Assembly (NCBI RefSeq): GCF_021513155.1
Contig: NZ_CP090983.1
Coordinates: 558,001-622,000 of the forward strand
Direction: 5' to 3'
DNA: 64,000 nt
Origin: Jeotgalibaca sp. MA1X17-3
Lineage (GTDB): Bacteria > Bacillota > Bacilli > Lactobacillales > Aerococcaceae
The translations under genes were made by a program, and so were the position numbers. The notes under the pieces were generated by a model, which saw nothing but the letters and a program-made list of their open reading frames with translations, ran no database searches and was not told where the DNA came from. The number at the start of each line of letters is the position of its first letter. Positions within the stretch are counted from its first letter, which is position 1. This document shows positions 7,962 through 17,384 of the stretch, in pieces.

Positions 7962-9461
7962 TTAAATAAATAGTCCTGCAGCTTCAATATCTTCAGCAAT
8001 TTTAAGTAACCAATCTTCTTTGCCTTTCGGTCCAGTGAATTGAACGCCAATAGGAAGGCCTTCTTTTGTTAAATGAACAGGTAGGCTGATAGATGGCTCG
8101 CCTGTTAAATTAGCTTGCATTCCAAAAGGAGTAATAGGCAAACTATCAGCAAACATATCCCAGACAATTTTTTGCTGCTCCTCAAAAGAGAATTGGGAAA
8201 TGTGCTTCATTTTCTCCATTAAATCAGACGTTTGCCACTGGATACCTACTTTAGGAGCAGCATCTGCTGTAGCGGGGGTTAGGAATAAGTCATAGCTTTC
8301 TCGAAAACCAGCCATCACTTCAGCAGCACGGTCCCAAGCTTTAATCGTATCAGAATAATCGGCAGCACTAACTTTTTTACCTGCATGATAGAGGACCCAC
8401 GTTACCAACTCCATATCATCTAAAGTAAACGTTCGCTTCAGCCCTTTTTCTATATTTTGTAGCATAGACGCTGTTTCACCACAATTCATTATGTAATAAC
8501 TTTTCATAAGATCAATGCCATCGATTTCTGGTTCTTTTTCTACTACATCATGTCCTTCTTTTTCTAACCAAGCAACCATTTGTAAGACTGCTTTCTTAGC
8601 TTCTTCACTAACCGGAAAAAGTACGGGTGATTCCAGAGAGTAAGCAATTTTAAATTTTTTGTTTGACTTTTTCCCGAGCTGATTGAAGTATCCTTGTGTA
8701 TGTAAAGGAACTTGAAAGGCTGCTGCAGGTTGGATCGTTTGTAAAACATCCATCAGAGCTGCTGTATCGCGGACGGATTTTGTTAAAGCAAAGTCAATAG
8801 AAGCCCCTTGCCAACCACGTCCAGAACCCGGGCCTACTGGCGTTCGACCTCTCGTCGGCTTCAGGCCTACTAGTCCAGTAAAAGAAGCAGGGATGCGTAT
8901 AGAACCGCCTCCATCACTTGCTCCAGCTACGGGAACCATTCCAGAAGCTACTGCGGCAGCGGCACCACCGCTTGAACCTCCTGCAGAATAATCTGTATTC
9001 CAAGGATTACGAGTGGGTCCATACAATTCTGGTTCAGTAATATTTTTAAAACCAAATTCAGGAACATTGGTTTGACCCAATAAAATAAAACCTGCATATT
9101 TTAAAGCTTTTGTATAATGACTAGTCTGATTACTACGATTATTTTGTAATAATTTACTCCCCGAAGTACTTGGTTCTCCAGCCATTGATTGACCCAAACC
9201 TTTCAAAAGAATAGGTACACCAGCAAAAGGAGTATCACTAAAGTGATTTGACTCCGCTTCATCTAGAGCTTTTTCAAAACGAGGATGAATCACTGCATTT
9301 AGTTTCGTATTTTGGTTTTTTATTTCTGTAATAGATTGTTCGACTAATTCTTTTGATGAAATTTTCTTGGTACGAATTAATTCTGCAAAATAAACTGCAT
9401 CTTCTTGGCGATTAATTTTCAAAGTAGTTAGAATCCCCTTTTCTTTTTTATTAAAAAACAT
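7962..9461 (-). CDS. Amidase of the amidase signature family
   Basis: A 499-residue enzyme with the amidase signature: Lys in PILLKGLG, then YSAGGSSGGAAAAVASG with the cis-Ser and the nucleophile region SDGGGSIRIPASFTGLVGLKPTRG, giving the Ser-cisSer-Lys triad. These enzymes hydrolyse carboxylic amides. GatA was considered, but there is no gatC/gatB next to it and this lineage usually carries gatCAB as an operon. The start ATG overlaps the stop of the AraC gene by one base (TAATG), indicating translational coupling. Its substrate cannot be inferred from sequence. Confidence 0.85.
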   Translation of the reverse strand: MFFNKKEKGILTTLKINRQEDAVYFAELIRTKKISSKELVEQSITEIKNQNTKLNAVIHPRFEKALDEAESNHFSDTPFAGVPILLKGLGQSMAGEPSTSGSKLLQNNRSNQTSHYTKALKYAGFILLGQTNVPEFGFKNITEPELYGPTRNPWNTDYSAGGSSGGAAAAVASGMVPVAGASDGGGSIRIPASFTGLVGLKPTRGRTPVGPGSGRGWQGASIDFALTKSVRDTAALMDVLQTIQPAAAFQVPLHTQGYFNQLGKKSNKKFKIAYSLESPVLFPVSEEAKKAVLQMVAWLEKEGHDVVEKEPEIDGIDLMKSYYIMNCGETASMLQNIEKGLKRTFTLDDMELVTWVLYHAGKKVSAADYSDTIKAWDRAAEVMAGFRESYDLFLTPATADAAPKVGIQWQTSDLMEKMKHISQFSFEEQQKIVWDMFADSLPITPFGMQANLTGEPSISLPVHLTKEGLPIGVQFTGPKGKEDWLLKIAEDIEAAGLFI

Positions 9462-10270
9462 TATCCATATAAGCGACGAAACTCGAGAGGCGTATAGCCG
9501 GTCTCTTTTTTAAATGTAGAAACAAAATGACTGGAATCTTTAAAGCCTATCCAATGAGCAACTTGTTGTACTTCTGTAGAAGGGTGATGAATCAAAGTTT
9601 CTTTTCCTTTTTTTATTCGGAAGTTTCGGATATAAGCAGATGTAGAAACACCTGTGAAACGTTTGAATAAACGAGATAAGTATTGTGGACTAATAAAACA
9701 ATGATCCGCTATCTCTTCAACGGTAATAGGGTCTCGATAATTCGTTTCGATATAAGCAAGTGCATCGGTTAGATACGTTTGATAAAGTCTGTGTTGGGAG
9801 TCAGAGTTTTCTTCCTTAAACCGACGAATGTTTAATAAAAATTCATAACAGGAAAGAGAAGTATCCATTTCCATTGTTTTCATTTCTCCGTGTTTTTCCA
9901 CCAATAAATTAATCCAATTTTGAAAGGAAAATTGTTGCGTTTCATCTGCTAATAGCCACTCAGAAGTACCAATTATTTTGGAAAAGTCATCAGACAGTGT
10001 CCCAGTAAAAGTTACAAATGAAGTGTACCATTCAGGATTATGTTTTGCATGATATTGATGTGGCTGAAAAGGAGGGATGAAAATTCCTTTTCCTGGAGGC
10101 AGTTCGATCCTAGTATGATCAATTAAAATCTCGCCTAATCCACTTTCCGTTTGAATCCAATGATAGTACGGATATCCGTTTTTCCGGTTTATAGTGGGCT
10201 GAAGCCAATGATTCCCAATACTCTCAATGGAAAGAGGTAAATCTGGATTATTGATATTAAAGTAAATCAT
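9461..10270 (-). CDS. AraC family transcriptional regulator
   Basis: A 269-residue regulator: an N-terminal cupin-like sensing domain (HTRIELPPGKGIFIPPFQPHQYH, a typical sugar-binding pocket motif) and a C-terminal pair of helix-turn-helix motifs (ITVEEIADHCFISPQYLSRLFKRF and VQQVAHWIGFKDSSHFVSTFKKETGYTP). It is divergent from the beta-galactosidase pair, which is the common arrangement for a local activator, and coupled to the amidase behind it. The 115-base shared upstream region should hold its operator; I could not identify a clear one. That it controls the galactosidases is inference from position. Confidence 0.88.
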   Translation of the reverse strand: MIYFNINNPDLPLSIESIGNHWLQPTINRKNGYPYYHWIQTESGLGEILIDHTRIELPPGKGIFIPPFQPHQYHAKHNPEWYTSFVTFTGTLSDDFSKIIGTSEWLLADETQQFSFQNWINLLVEKHGEMKTMEMDTSLSCYEFLLNIRRFKEENSDSQHRLYQTYLTDALAYIETNYRDPITVEEIADHCFISPQYLSRLFKRFTGVSTSAYIRNFRIKKGKETLIHHPSTEVQQVAHWIGFKDSSHFVSTFKKETGYTPLEFRRLYG

Positions 10271-10385
10271 TATGTAAGCTCCTTCATTTGTTTCGATATC
10301 TTATAGAATTTAGTTTAACAGATAATACATTAGAAGGGAAAATTCTTTTAAAATAGAGAGGAGATAACAATAAGGAGGATATAAA

Positions 10386-12401
10386 ATGACAAAACCAGTA
10401 TTTGATCGTTTTTTATACGGCGGAGATTATAATCCAAACCAATGGGAACGGGAAGTGTGGAGTGAAGATATTGAACTATTCAAAGAATCCAATTTGAACA
10501 GCGCAACCATTAATGTTTTTTCATGGGCAAAAATTCAACCATCAGAAGAAGAGTATGACTTTTCAGAATTAGATGAAATCATCGATATGCTGACAAAAGA
10601 GGATTATGACATTGTTTTAGGAACGGCAACAGCCGCTTTACCAGCTTGGATGTTTAAAAAATATCCAGAAGTAGGTAGAACTGATTTCCAAGGAAGACAG
10701 CATCGTTTTGGTCAGCGTCATAATGCTTGTCCGAATAGTTTAATTTATCAAAAATATGCTCGTAAAATTTCCGAAAAGCTGGCAGAACGATATGGTGACA
10801 ACGAAAATGTAGTTTGTTGGCATGTAAATAATGAATATGGCGGAGAATGTTTCTGTGAAAATTGCGAGAAGCAATTCCGTGTCTGGTTGAAAAATAAATA
10901 CAAAACCATAGATGCTTTGAATAAAGCATGGAATATGCATTTTTGGGGTCATACGGTTTATGAATGGGATGAGATTGTTATACCAAATGAATTAAGCGAA
11001 GGAATCGATTATGACAATACTGCTTTTTCAGGTATTTCTATTGATTATCGCCGGTTCAATTCGGATGGAATGCTAGAAAACTTTAAAATGGAACGCGATG
11101 CCATTCGTATTCATGATCAAGAAACTCCGATTACGACCAATATGATGGGAACCTATAAACTCCTAGATTACTTTAAGTGGGTAAAAGAAATGGATATTGT
11201 TTCCTGGGATAATTATCCAGCTTTTGATACTCCTTGGAGTAAAGTAGCGATGGATCATGACTTGATGAGAAGTTTAAAGAACCAACCATTTATGTTGATG
11301 GAACAAACACCTAGTCAACAAAACTGGCAGCCGTATAATTCGTTGAAAAAACCAGGTCAAATGAGAGCGCAAAGCTATCAAACGATGGCTCATGGTGCCG
11401 ATACTATTCAGTTCTTCCAATTACGCAGAACGATTGGTGCCTGTGAAAAATTCCATGGTGCTGTTATTGCCCATGCAGGAACGAGTGACACACGTGTATT
11501 CCGTGAAATCACTCAATTAGGAGCAGAGTTGAAGCAGCTAGATAAGAATATTCTAGGATCAGATAATCCAACAAAAGTAGGGATTATGTTTGATTGGGAT
11601 AACTATTGGGCCTTAGAATACACAAGCGGACCAAATAAAGACTTGAAGTACATTGATCAAATTCATCAGTACTATCGTTACTTTTATGACCAAAATATCC
11701 CTGTGGAATTTGTGCCGATGGATCGTGATTTATCGAAATTTGATTTAATTGTTGCACCCGTTTTATATATGGTAAAAGAAGGCGTCCAAGAACGATTGAC
11801 TGAGTTTGTTAAAAGAGGTGGTACATTTGTAACTGGGTTTATGAGTGGAATTGTAGATGAATCTGATAATGTTCATTTAGGTGGATACCCAGGACCATTA
11901 CGTGAAATGGCAGGAATATGGGTAGAAGAAATTGATGCGTTAGCTCCTGGACAATCAAATACCATCCAATTTAAAGATGGTGAAAAAGGAGTATCTACAT
12001 TACTAGCAGATGTTATTCACTTAGAAAAAGCAGAAAGCATTGCAAATTATAGTAGTAACTTCTATACAGAAACACCAGTTATAACGAAAAATAATTATGG
12101 AAACGGGCAGACATTCTATATAGGAACGGAATTGAATCCAGAGTCATTGGACAAAGTGCTAGATATGGCTGTGGAATCTGCTAAAGTAACCCCTATTCTG
12201 GAAGAGAAAACAAAATTGGAAGTGATCACTCGTACTAATAATGGAAGTGAATTTTATTTTGTTCTCAACTTTACAGAGGAAGAACTCCCACTTCCAAGTA
12301 CTTTTATTGGGGCCACTGATTTACTTACAAATGAGAAACTGAAAGAAAAGACTACTTTAAAACAATATGACGTATATGTCATAAAAAAGGATAGGGAATA
12401 G
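10386..12401 (+). CDS. Beta-galactosidase, GH42
   Basis: A 671-residue GH42 enzyme of normal length, without signal peptide, so cytosolic. The N-terminal barrel has YGGDYNPNQW, the acid/base Glu150 in NNEYGG and the nucleophile Glu in LMEQTPSQQNW. Cys115, Cys155, Cys157 and Cys160 match the zinc site seen in GH42 structures. It then carries the trimerisation domain and the short C-terminal beta domain. GH42 enzymes release terminal beta-galactose, often from galacto-oligosaccharides or plant galactans rather than free lactose. AAGGAGG lies 9 bases before the ATG. The stop is immediately followed by the GH35 gene, so the two form an operon. Confidence 0.95.
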   Translation: MTKPVFDRFLYGGDYNPNQWEREVWSEDIELFKESNLNSATINVFSWAKIQPSEEEYDFSELDEIIDMLTKEDYDIVLGTATAALPAWMFKKYPEVGRTDFQGRQHRFGQRHNACPNSLIYQKYARKISEKLAERYGDNENVVCWHVNNEYGGECFCENCEKQFRVWLKNKYKTIDALNKAWNMHFWGHTVYEWDEIVIPNELSEGIDYDNTAFSGISIDYRRFNSDGMLENFKMERDAIRIHDQETPITTNMMGTYKLLDYFKWVKEMDIVSWDNYPAFDTPWSKVAMDHDLMRSLKNQPFMLMEQTPSQQNWQPYNSLKKPGQMRAQSYQTMAHGADTIQFFQLRRTIGACEKFHGAVIAHAGTSDTRVFREITQLGAELKQLDKNILGSDNPTKVGIMFDWDNYWALEYTSGPNKDLKYIDQIHQYYRYFYDQNIPVEFVPMDRDLSKFDLIVAPVLYMVKEGVQERLTEFVKRGGTFVTGFMSGIVDESDNVHLGGYPGPLREMAGIWVEEIDALAPGQSNTIQFKDGEKGVSTLLADVIHLEKAESIANYSSNFYTETPVITKNNYGNGQTFYIGTELNPESLDKVLDMAVESAKVTPILEEKTKLEVITRTNNGSEFYFVLNFTEEELPLPSTFIGATDLLTNEKLKEKTTLKQYDVYVIKKDRE

Positions 12402-14168
12402 ATGATGGAAACCTTTGAGATAAGAGATGAGTTTCATTTAAATGGAAAACCATTCAAAGTTATTTCTGGAGCTATGCATTATTTTAGAGTTGTTCCAGAA
12501 TATTGGCGTGATCGATTAGAGAAGCTACGGTTATTAGGTTGTAATACAGTGGAAACGTATATACCTTGGAATATGCATGAACCTCATGAAGGAGAGTTTG
12601 ATTTCGAAGGTCGTTTAAATGTACGCTCCTTTATTCAAATTGCTCAAGAAGTTGGGTTATATGTGATTTTACGTCCTTCTCCTTATATTTGTGCAGAGTG
12701 GGAGTTTGGCGGCCTTCCTTATTGGCTCTTACAAGATCCACAAATGAAGTTGCGATTTGAATACACTCCTTATTTGGAAAAAGTTGATCATTATTTTGAA
12801 CGTCTTATGCAAGAATTTGTAGATTTACAGATTATGGATTGTGGACCCATCCTGATGATGCAAGTGGAAAATGAGTACGGTAGCTATGCAAATGATAAAG
12901 GCTACCTTCGCAAAGTTGCTAAAATGATGAGAGATTATGGAGTGCAAGTTCCCCTTGTTACTTCAGATGGTCCTTGGGCAGATATGTTAGAAAATGGGAC
13001 GATTCCTGAATTAGCATTAGCAACTATGAATTGTGGATCAGATATAAAAGAAAACTATGAGATTCTAAAAGACTTTCATGGAGAGAAAAAACCACTCATG
13101 GTAATGGAGTTTTGGATAGGCTGGTTCGATGCTTGGGGAGATCCCGGACATCATCAGACGAATATAGAAGATGCTGCAAAAGAGTTAGATGATATTTTAG
13201 AACAAGGCTCGGTTAATATTTATATGTTCCACGGAGGGACAAATTTCGGCTTTACAAGTGGAGCAAATTATTATGCAGACTATGCTCCCCAAGTTACGAG
13301 TTATGATTATGATGCTCTGCTATCTGAATGGGGAGAACCCACTCCTAAGTATGATGCCTTCCAAAAGGTTATCAGCAAATATACAGAAATTCCTACATTT
13401 GAGTTATCAACTACAATCAAGAAAAAAGCCTATGGGGAAGTAAAAATTTCTGAGAAAGTATCTTTGTTTGAATCACTAGAAGATATAAGTGAAAAAGTGC
13501 AGTCACCATATCCGTTATCGATGGAAGATTTAGATCAGGGGACAGGGTATGTTTACTATCAGAGTAATATTGGCAAAAAACGAAAAGTAGAAGACTTCAA
13601 ATTGATATCAACTAGAGATCGAGCGAATATTTATGTAAACGAGAAATTACTATTCACTCAGTATGATCATGAGATTGGGAAAGAAGTTTCCTTTGACCTT
13701 ATGGATGAAGAAAATAATCTAGGTATTTTGGTTGAAAATATGGGAAGAATTAATTATTCTGTGAAAATGAACCATCAACATAAAGGAATTAAAGACGGTG
13801 TGGTCATCAATCGTGCGTTCCAAAGTGGTTGGGATATGTATAGTCTTCCAATGGATAACTTAGAGAAGTTAAATTTTGAAAAAGATTGGCAGAAAGGAAC
13901 TCCTAGTTTTTATCGTGCTACTTTCCAAGTAGATGAAGTAGGAGATACGTTTATCGAATTGGATGGTTGGGGAAAAGGTTTTGTTTTAGTGAATGGAATG
14001 AATATCGGACGTTTTTGGGAAGTAGGTCCACAAAAACGATTGTATATCCCAGGTCCATTATTGGAAATTGGAAAGAATGAATTAATTATTTTTGAATCAG
14101 ATGGGAAAGCAACAGGAAGTATCTCCTTATTAGATGAGCCTGATTTAGGAGTATTACAAAAAAAATAA
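12402..14168 (+). CDS. Beta-galactosidase, GH35
   Basis: A 588-residue GH35 enzyme (BgaC type), cytosolic. Motifs: LNGKPFKVISGAMHYFR, the family signature LRPSPYICAEWEFGGLP, the acid/base Glu in QVENEYGS and the nucleophile Glu in MVMEFWIGWFD, then FHGGTNFGF. The C-terminal half holds jelly-roll domains with LDGWGKGFVLVNG.NIGRFW. These enzymes typically cleave beta-1,3-linked galactose. The gene starts one base after the GH42 stop; two ATG codons (12402 and 12405) are possible, both with AGGATAGGG upstream. Paired GH42/GH35 enzymes would cover different beta-galactosyl linkages; there is no linked galactoside transporter here. Confidence 0.95.
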   Translation: MMETFEIRDEFHLNGKPFKVISGAMHYFRVVPEYWRDRLEKLRLLGCNTVETYIPWNMHEPHEGEFDFEGRLNVRSFIQIAQEVGLYVILRPSPYICAEWEFGGLPYWLLQDPQMKLRFEYTPYLEKVDHYFERLMQEFVDLQIMDCGPILMMQVENEYGSYANDKGYLRKVAKMMRDYGVQVPLVTSDGPWADMLENGTIPELALATMNCGSDIKENYEILKDFHGEKKPLMVMEFWIGWFDAWGDPGHHQTNIEDAAKELDDILEQGSVNIYMFHGGTNFGFTSGANYYADYAPQVTSYDYDALLSEWGEPTPKYDAFQKVISKYTEIPTFELSTTIKKKAYGEVKISEKVSLFESLEDISEKVQSPYPLSMEDLDQGTGYVYYQSNIGKKRKVEDFKLISTRDRANIYVNEKLLFTQYDHEIGKEVSFDLMDEENNLGILVENMGRINYSVKMNHQHKGIKDGVVINRAFQSGWDMYSLPMDNLEKLNFEKDWQKGTPSFYRATFQVDEVGDTFIELDGWGKGFVLVNGMNIGRFWEVGPQKRLYIPGPLLEIGKNELIIFESDGKATGSISLLDEPDLGVLQKK

Positions 14169-14170
14169 AC

Positions 14171-14215
14171 AAAAATACCTGAACACAGTTAAATTTACTG
14201 TATTCAGGTATTTTT
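14171..14215. terminator. Bidirectional terminator between GH35 and the TIM-barrel gene
   Basis: AAAAATACCTGAACACAGT pairs with ACTGTATTCAGGTATTTTT with one mismatch. A runs on one side and T runs on the other let it serve both converging genes. Confidence 0.88.
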
Positions 14216-14976
14216 CATTTAAATAAACTCTCAAAAATAATTGAATCTTTTTCAAACTGCTCAACCGAATTATCTTTCATGAATTCTAATAAAAAATAGT
14301 GGGGATTAGACGAATAGTCTTGAATGTGTTTGATGTAACCAAGCCATTCTTCTTTTCCTTCTTCTAAAGGAAACCGATTAAAATCTTTATCCCAATGGAA
14401 TACATGGACGTTACTAATATAGGAACCCAATTCTTCAATCTGAAGGAGGCGCTCTTCTATCGATAAATAAGCTAAGGGTTGCCAATACAAATATACATTT
14501 GGTTGATTGACTTCTTCCATCAAACGTTTTGCACTTTCAGTTGTATCTGTATAAGTCCCTTGATGAAATTCTAAATGGATGGAGATTCCATAAGCGGCCG
14601 CAGATTGTGCAGCTTGTTTAATATCCGCAACTACTTTTTGAAACTCTACTTCATCTATTTTCCCAATTTCTTTTTTAAAATCCATCTTTTTAGCCCAAAT
14701 TCTAATAGCATCTGTCTCTAAAGCTTGAGCAGTTTTTAAATACGGATCAAAAGACTCTCCTAAACCTGCATAATAGTAAGAACCATAGGAAGAAACTTCT
14801 AAACCAGCTTCTCTTGTTTGTTTACCAACTTTTTTTGCATTTTCAAGATCAAAAGGCGGAACGTGTTGATCTCCACCCCATTCAATTGCATAAAGAGGAG
14901 AATCTTTTACAAGCTCAATTATTTCTTCTACAGAAGTTTTTCGAAATGTAACCGAACAAATTCCCATATTTTTCAA
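14215..14976 (-). CDS. Sugar phosphate isomerase/epimerase-like TIM barrel
   Basis: A protein of about 253 residues of the xylose isomerase-like TIM-barrel superfamily. Features include GICSVTFR, YAIEWGGDQHVPPF, IHLEFHQGTYTDT and the C-terminal NVHVFHWD, with acidic and His metal ligands on the expected strands. Family members isomerise or epimerise sugars and keto acids, and the substrate is not predictable. The start is ambiguous: TTG at 14976 is about 11 bases after AAAGGA, while the ATG at 14967 is further away; the longer frame to 15033 runs into the dehydrogenase and is unlikely. It follows the hydroxyacid dehydrogenase closely, so they probably form one operon. Confidence 0.75.
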   Translation of the reverse strand: MKNMGICSVTFRKTSVEEIIELVKDSPLYAIEWGGDQHVPPFDLENAKKVGKQTREAGLEVSSYGSYYYAGLGESFDPYLKTAQALETDAIRIWAKKMDFKKEIGKIDEVEFQKVVADIKQAAQSAAAYGISIHLEFHQGTYTDTTESAKRLMEEVNQPNVYLYWQPLAYLSIEERLLQIEELGSYISNVHVFHWDKDFNRFPLEEGKEEWLGYIKHIQDYSSNPHYFLLEFMKDNSVEQFEKDSIIFESLFK

Positions 14977-14995
14977 AGTAGTTGTTTTCCTTTCT

Positions 14996-15997
14996 TTAAG
15001 CCATATTTGAAAATAATTCTTTGGTAACTTCAAACCGAAGAGGTTCTCCAGCTAAGTATCGTTTCAACTCTTCTAGAACATATTCTCCTAGTCGTTGGCG
15101 TTCTTTTCCAACACTACCGGCAATATGTGGCGTTAGAAATATGTTGTCCATTGTATACAGTGGTGAATCAGGTTCTGGTGGTTCAGGTGCGGTAACGTCC
15201 AGTAAGGCTGTTAAGTCAGAACGTTCCTGAAGAACCTCAATCATCTCTTGTTCGCGAACAATCTCTCCACGTGCGGTATTAATAAAGGTCGCATTTGTTT
15301 TCATAGAGCGTATATGCTCTCCGGTAATCATATCAAGTGTTTCTGGTAAACGAGGAGCATGCAAAGAAACTACATCTGAAATTTCAAAAATCTCATCCAA
15401 AGAACAGAGTTGAACACCGATTTCTTTGGCTTGTTCTTCTGTGACAAATGGATCGTACATAGCAATGTCTACTTGGAAGTTTTTGAGAAGATCGACTACC
15501 ATCTTACCAATCGTACTGTACGAAATAATTCCAACGGTGGAGTTGTAAACCCCTGCAATAGGGTAATCAATCCCGTTCGTAAAATGTTTTTCTTCTCGTA
15601 CTTTTCGAGCTAAGAACCAACTGTTTTTTAAAGAAAGTAAAATTTGAGCTAACGTAAATTCTGCAACAGGAATCGCATTTGGATAGTTAGAGTTGGTAAC
15701 GGTTATGTCGCGTTTCCAAACTTCTTCATCGGTAAAAATATGTTTCATCGTTCCCGCTGCATAGAAAATAGCCTCTAAATGAGGGGCTTTATCTAAAAAG
15801 GTTTTGTCCATAACGGGTGCACCAATACCGGAAAAAATAATATCAGCTTGTTCAATCATGTCCCAATGTTCTGTGTAATTTTGCTTATTTAAGAACGGAT
15901 AGAGAATATCAACGTGTTTGCCAATTTCCTCTTGTGTAGCAGGAGAAAAATCTCGATCTTTAATTTTATCTGCTACAATAAAGACTGCTTTTTTCAA
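14996..15997 (-). CDS. D-isomer specific 2-hydroxyacid dehydrogenase family protein
   Basis: A 333-residue protein with the two-domain fold of the family: the substrate domain, then a NAD-binding domain with catalytic Arg (INTARGEIV), Glu in LLDVTAPEPP and His in FLTPHIAGS. One oddity is the dinucleotide loop, GIISYSTIG, where the usual G-x-G is replaced by S-x-S. AGGAGG-like bases (GGAGGAATG) precede the ATG. It reduces 2-keto acids or oxidises 2-hydroxy acids in the family; the substrate here is unknown. The following isomerase-like gene suggests a small sugar-acid pathway. Confidence 0.8.
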   Translation of the reverse strand: MKKAVFIVADKIKDRDFSPATQEEIGKHVDILYPFLNKQNYTEHWDMIEQADIIFSGIGAPVMDKTFLDKAPHLEAIFYAAGTMKHIFTDEEVWKRDITVTNSNYPNAIPVAEFTLAQILLSLKNSWFLARKVREEKHFTNGIDYPIAGVYNSTVGIISYSTIGKMVVDLLKNFQVDIAMYDPFVTEEQAKEIGVQLCSLDEIFEISDVVSLHAPRLPETLDMITGEHIRSMKTNATFINTARGEIVREQEMIEVLQERSDLTALLDVTAPEPPEPDSPLYTMDNIFLTPHIAGSVGKERQRLGEYVLEELKRYLAGEPLRFEVTKELFSNMA

Positions 15998-16148
15998 AAT
16001 AACTCATTCCTCCTAGAAAAATAAAATATCCTTATCTTTTATTATAGACTAAACTTTTTTTATTAGAAGAAAAGTACTCCAGAATATGGTTCTTCTAATA
16101 AAATTTCTCAAATCATTAAAAAAAATTTATTAAATATTGTATAAAGTA

Positions 16149-16176
16149 TTGTTTTTGTGTGTATCACATGTATAAT
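16149..16176 (+). promoter_or_regulatory. Promoter of the MacA/MacB-type operon
   Basis: TTGTTT (16149-16154) and TATAAT (16171-16176) are separated by 16 bases, about 45 bases before the ribosome-binding site of the adaptor gene. Confidence 0.6.
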
Positions 16177-16227
16177 ACACGTATTGACTTATATATGGGG
16201 TCAGATTTGATTTCAGGAGGAGAAATA

Positions 16228-17382
16228 ATGAAGAAGAAAAATTTGCTGTGGGGAATTATTATTGGTGTAATTGTAATTATTTCAGGAGTATTTTTGATTA
16301 ATTATTTAAAAAACAAAGACTTGGAAGAAGTCGTTGTGGATGAAGATCCATATGGAATTGAATACTATAACGTACCACCAATGGATCAAATTTTCGTAAA
16401 TGGAGTAGTAACTCCAGAAGAGTCACAAGAATTTTATCGAGAAGAAAGTCTAGGGGTAAGAGGAGATCTTCAAGTAGAAAATGGGCAAGTTGTGAAAGAA
16501 GGAACCCTTCTATATAGCTATACCAACGAAGTACTCCAGAAAGAAATCAGTCAATTATATAATGAAGCTGCTAGATTAGAAACTGATCGTGCAAATACTG
16601 CCTATAAACAACAACTAGCTATTGATAGATGGTACGAATCATCTGAAGAAGAACGCGGGCAAACGTTGGACGAGATTACGATGGATTTCAATTTGTACGC
16701 GCTAGATTCTCAAATCCAAGAAATTTACAGTAATATTGCTACAATGGAGGAGAAGGTATATACAGAAGTAACGGCTCCTTTTGAAGGAAAAGTAGTTATA
16801 CCAGAAGAGAAAAAAGCAGAAGCACCTTTATTGAAATTAATCTCTGAAAATTTCTATGTGTCTGGTACGATTAATGAAAAAGATTTGGAAAAAGTAAAAG
16901 TCGATCAAGTAGCCGATATTACGGTCATTTCCAATGGATATACGACACTCGGAAAAGTTTCCTTTGTAGATACTACGCCTACTAATGAGAACTCTGATCC
17001 GTACAGTGGTGCTTCTACTATGTCGAGCTATCCAGTAAAATTAAGTTTTAACTCTTTGGAACGAATTGTAAATGGCTACCATGTTCAAGCAACCATCAAT
17101 ATGGAAGAAAATCAAGTAGTGATTCCAAAAGAGTCTATTCATACAGAAGGAGAAATCCAGTATGTTCTTGTAAATGACTTTGGTTCCGTGGTCCGTCGTG
17201 TCATTCAAACTGGAGAAGAGACCGATGAAGGGATTGCAGTAACGAGTGGATTAGAAGCAGAAGATGAAATTATTGTTTCTTCTCAAATAGAAGTGAATGA
17301 AGGAGATCTCTTGAATCCTGAAATGATGGAGATGGAGATGGAGATGGATATTGAAAGTGTTGAGGTTCTGGAGGGGGAATAA
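16228..17382 (+). CDS. ABC efflux periplasmic-adaptor-like subunit (HlyD/MacA family)
   Basis: A 384-residue membrane-anchored protein with a single N-terminal transmembrane segment (LLWGIIIGVIVIISGVFLINYL). It then has a split biotinyl-lipoyl domain, a short coiled-coil of about 80 residues and a beta-barrel domain (VSGTINEKDLEKVKVDQ...ITVISNG). Such proteins link an exporter permease to substrates outside the membrane. AGGAGG at 16215-16220 supports ATG 16228 over the upstream in-frame ATG at 16159. The C-terminus has a short acidic MEMEMEM repeat encoded by tandem ATGGAG. Three-gene operon with the ATPase and permease behind it; antibiotic or peptide export is the family role, substrate unknown. 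Confidence 0.85.
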   Translation: MKKKNLLWGIIIGVIVIISGVFLINYLKNKDLEEVVVDEDPYGIEYYNVPPMDQIFVNGVVTPEESQEFYREESLGVRGDLQVENGQVVKEGTLLYSYTNEVLQKEISQLYNEAARLETDRANTAYKQQLAIDRWYESSEEERGQTLDEITMDFNLYALDSQIQEIYSNIATMEEKVYTEVTAPFEGKVVIPEEKKAEAPLLKLISENFYVSGTINEKDLEKVKVDQVADITVISNGYTTLGKVSFVDTTPTNENSDPYSGASTMSSYPVKLSFNSLERIVNGYHVQATINMEENQVVIPKESIHTEGEIQYVLVNDFGSVVRRVIQTGEETDEGIAVTSGLEAEDEIIVSSQIEVNEGDLLNPEMMEMEMEMDIESVEVLEGE

Positions 17383-17384
17383 CC

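Noticed and set aside
7962..9461. GatA subunit of the tRNA amidotransferase
   Set aside because: No gatB or gatC is adjacent, and it is coupled to an AraC regulator, which suits a catabolic amidase better.
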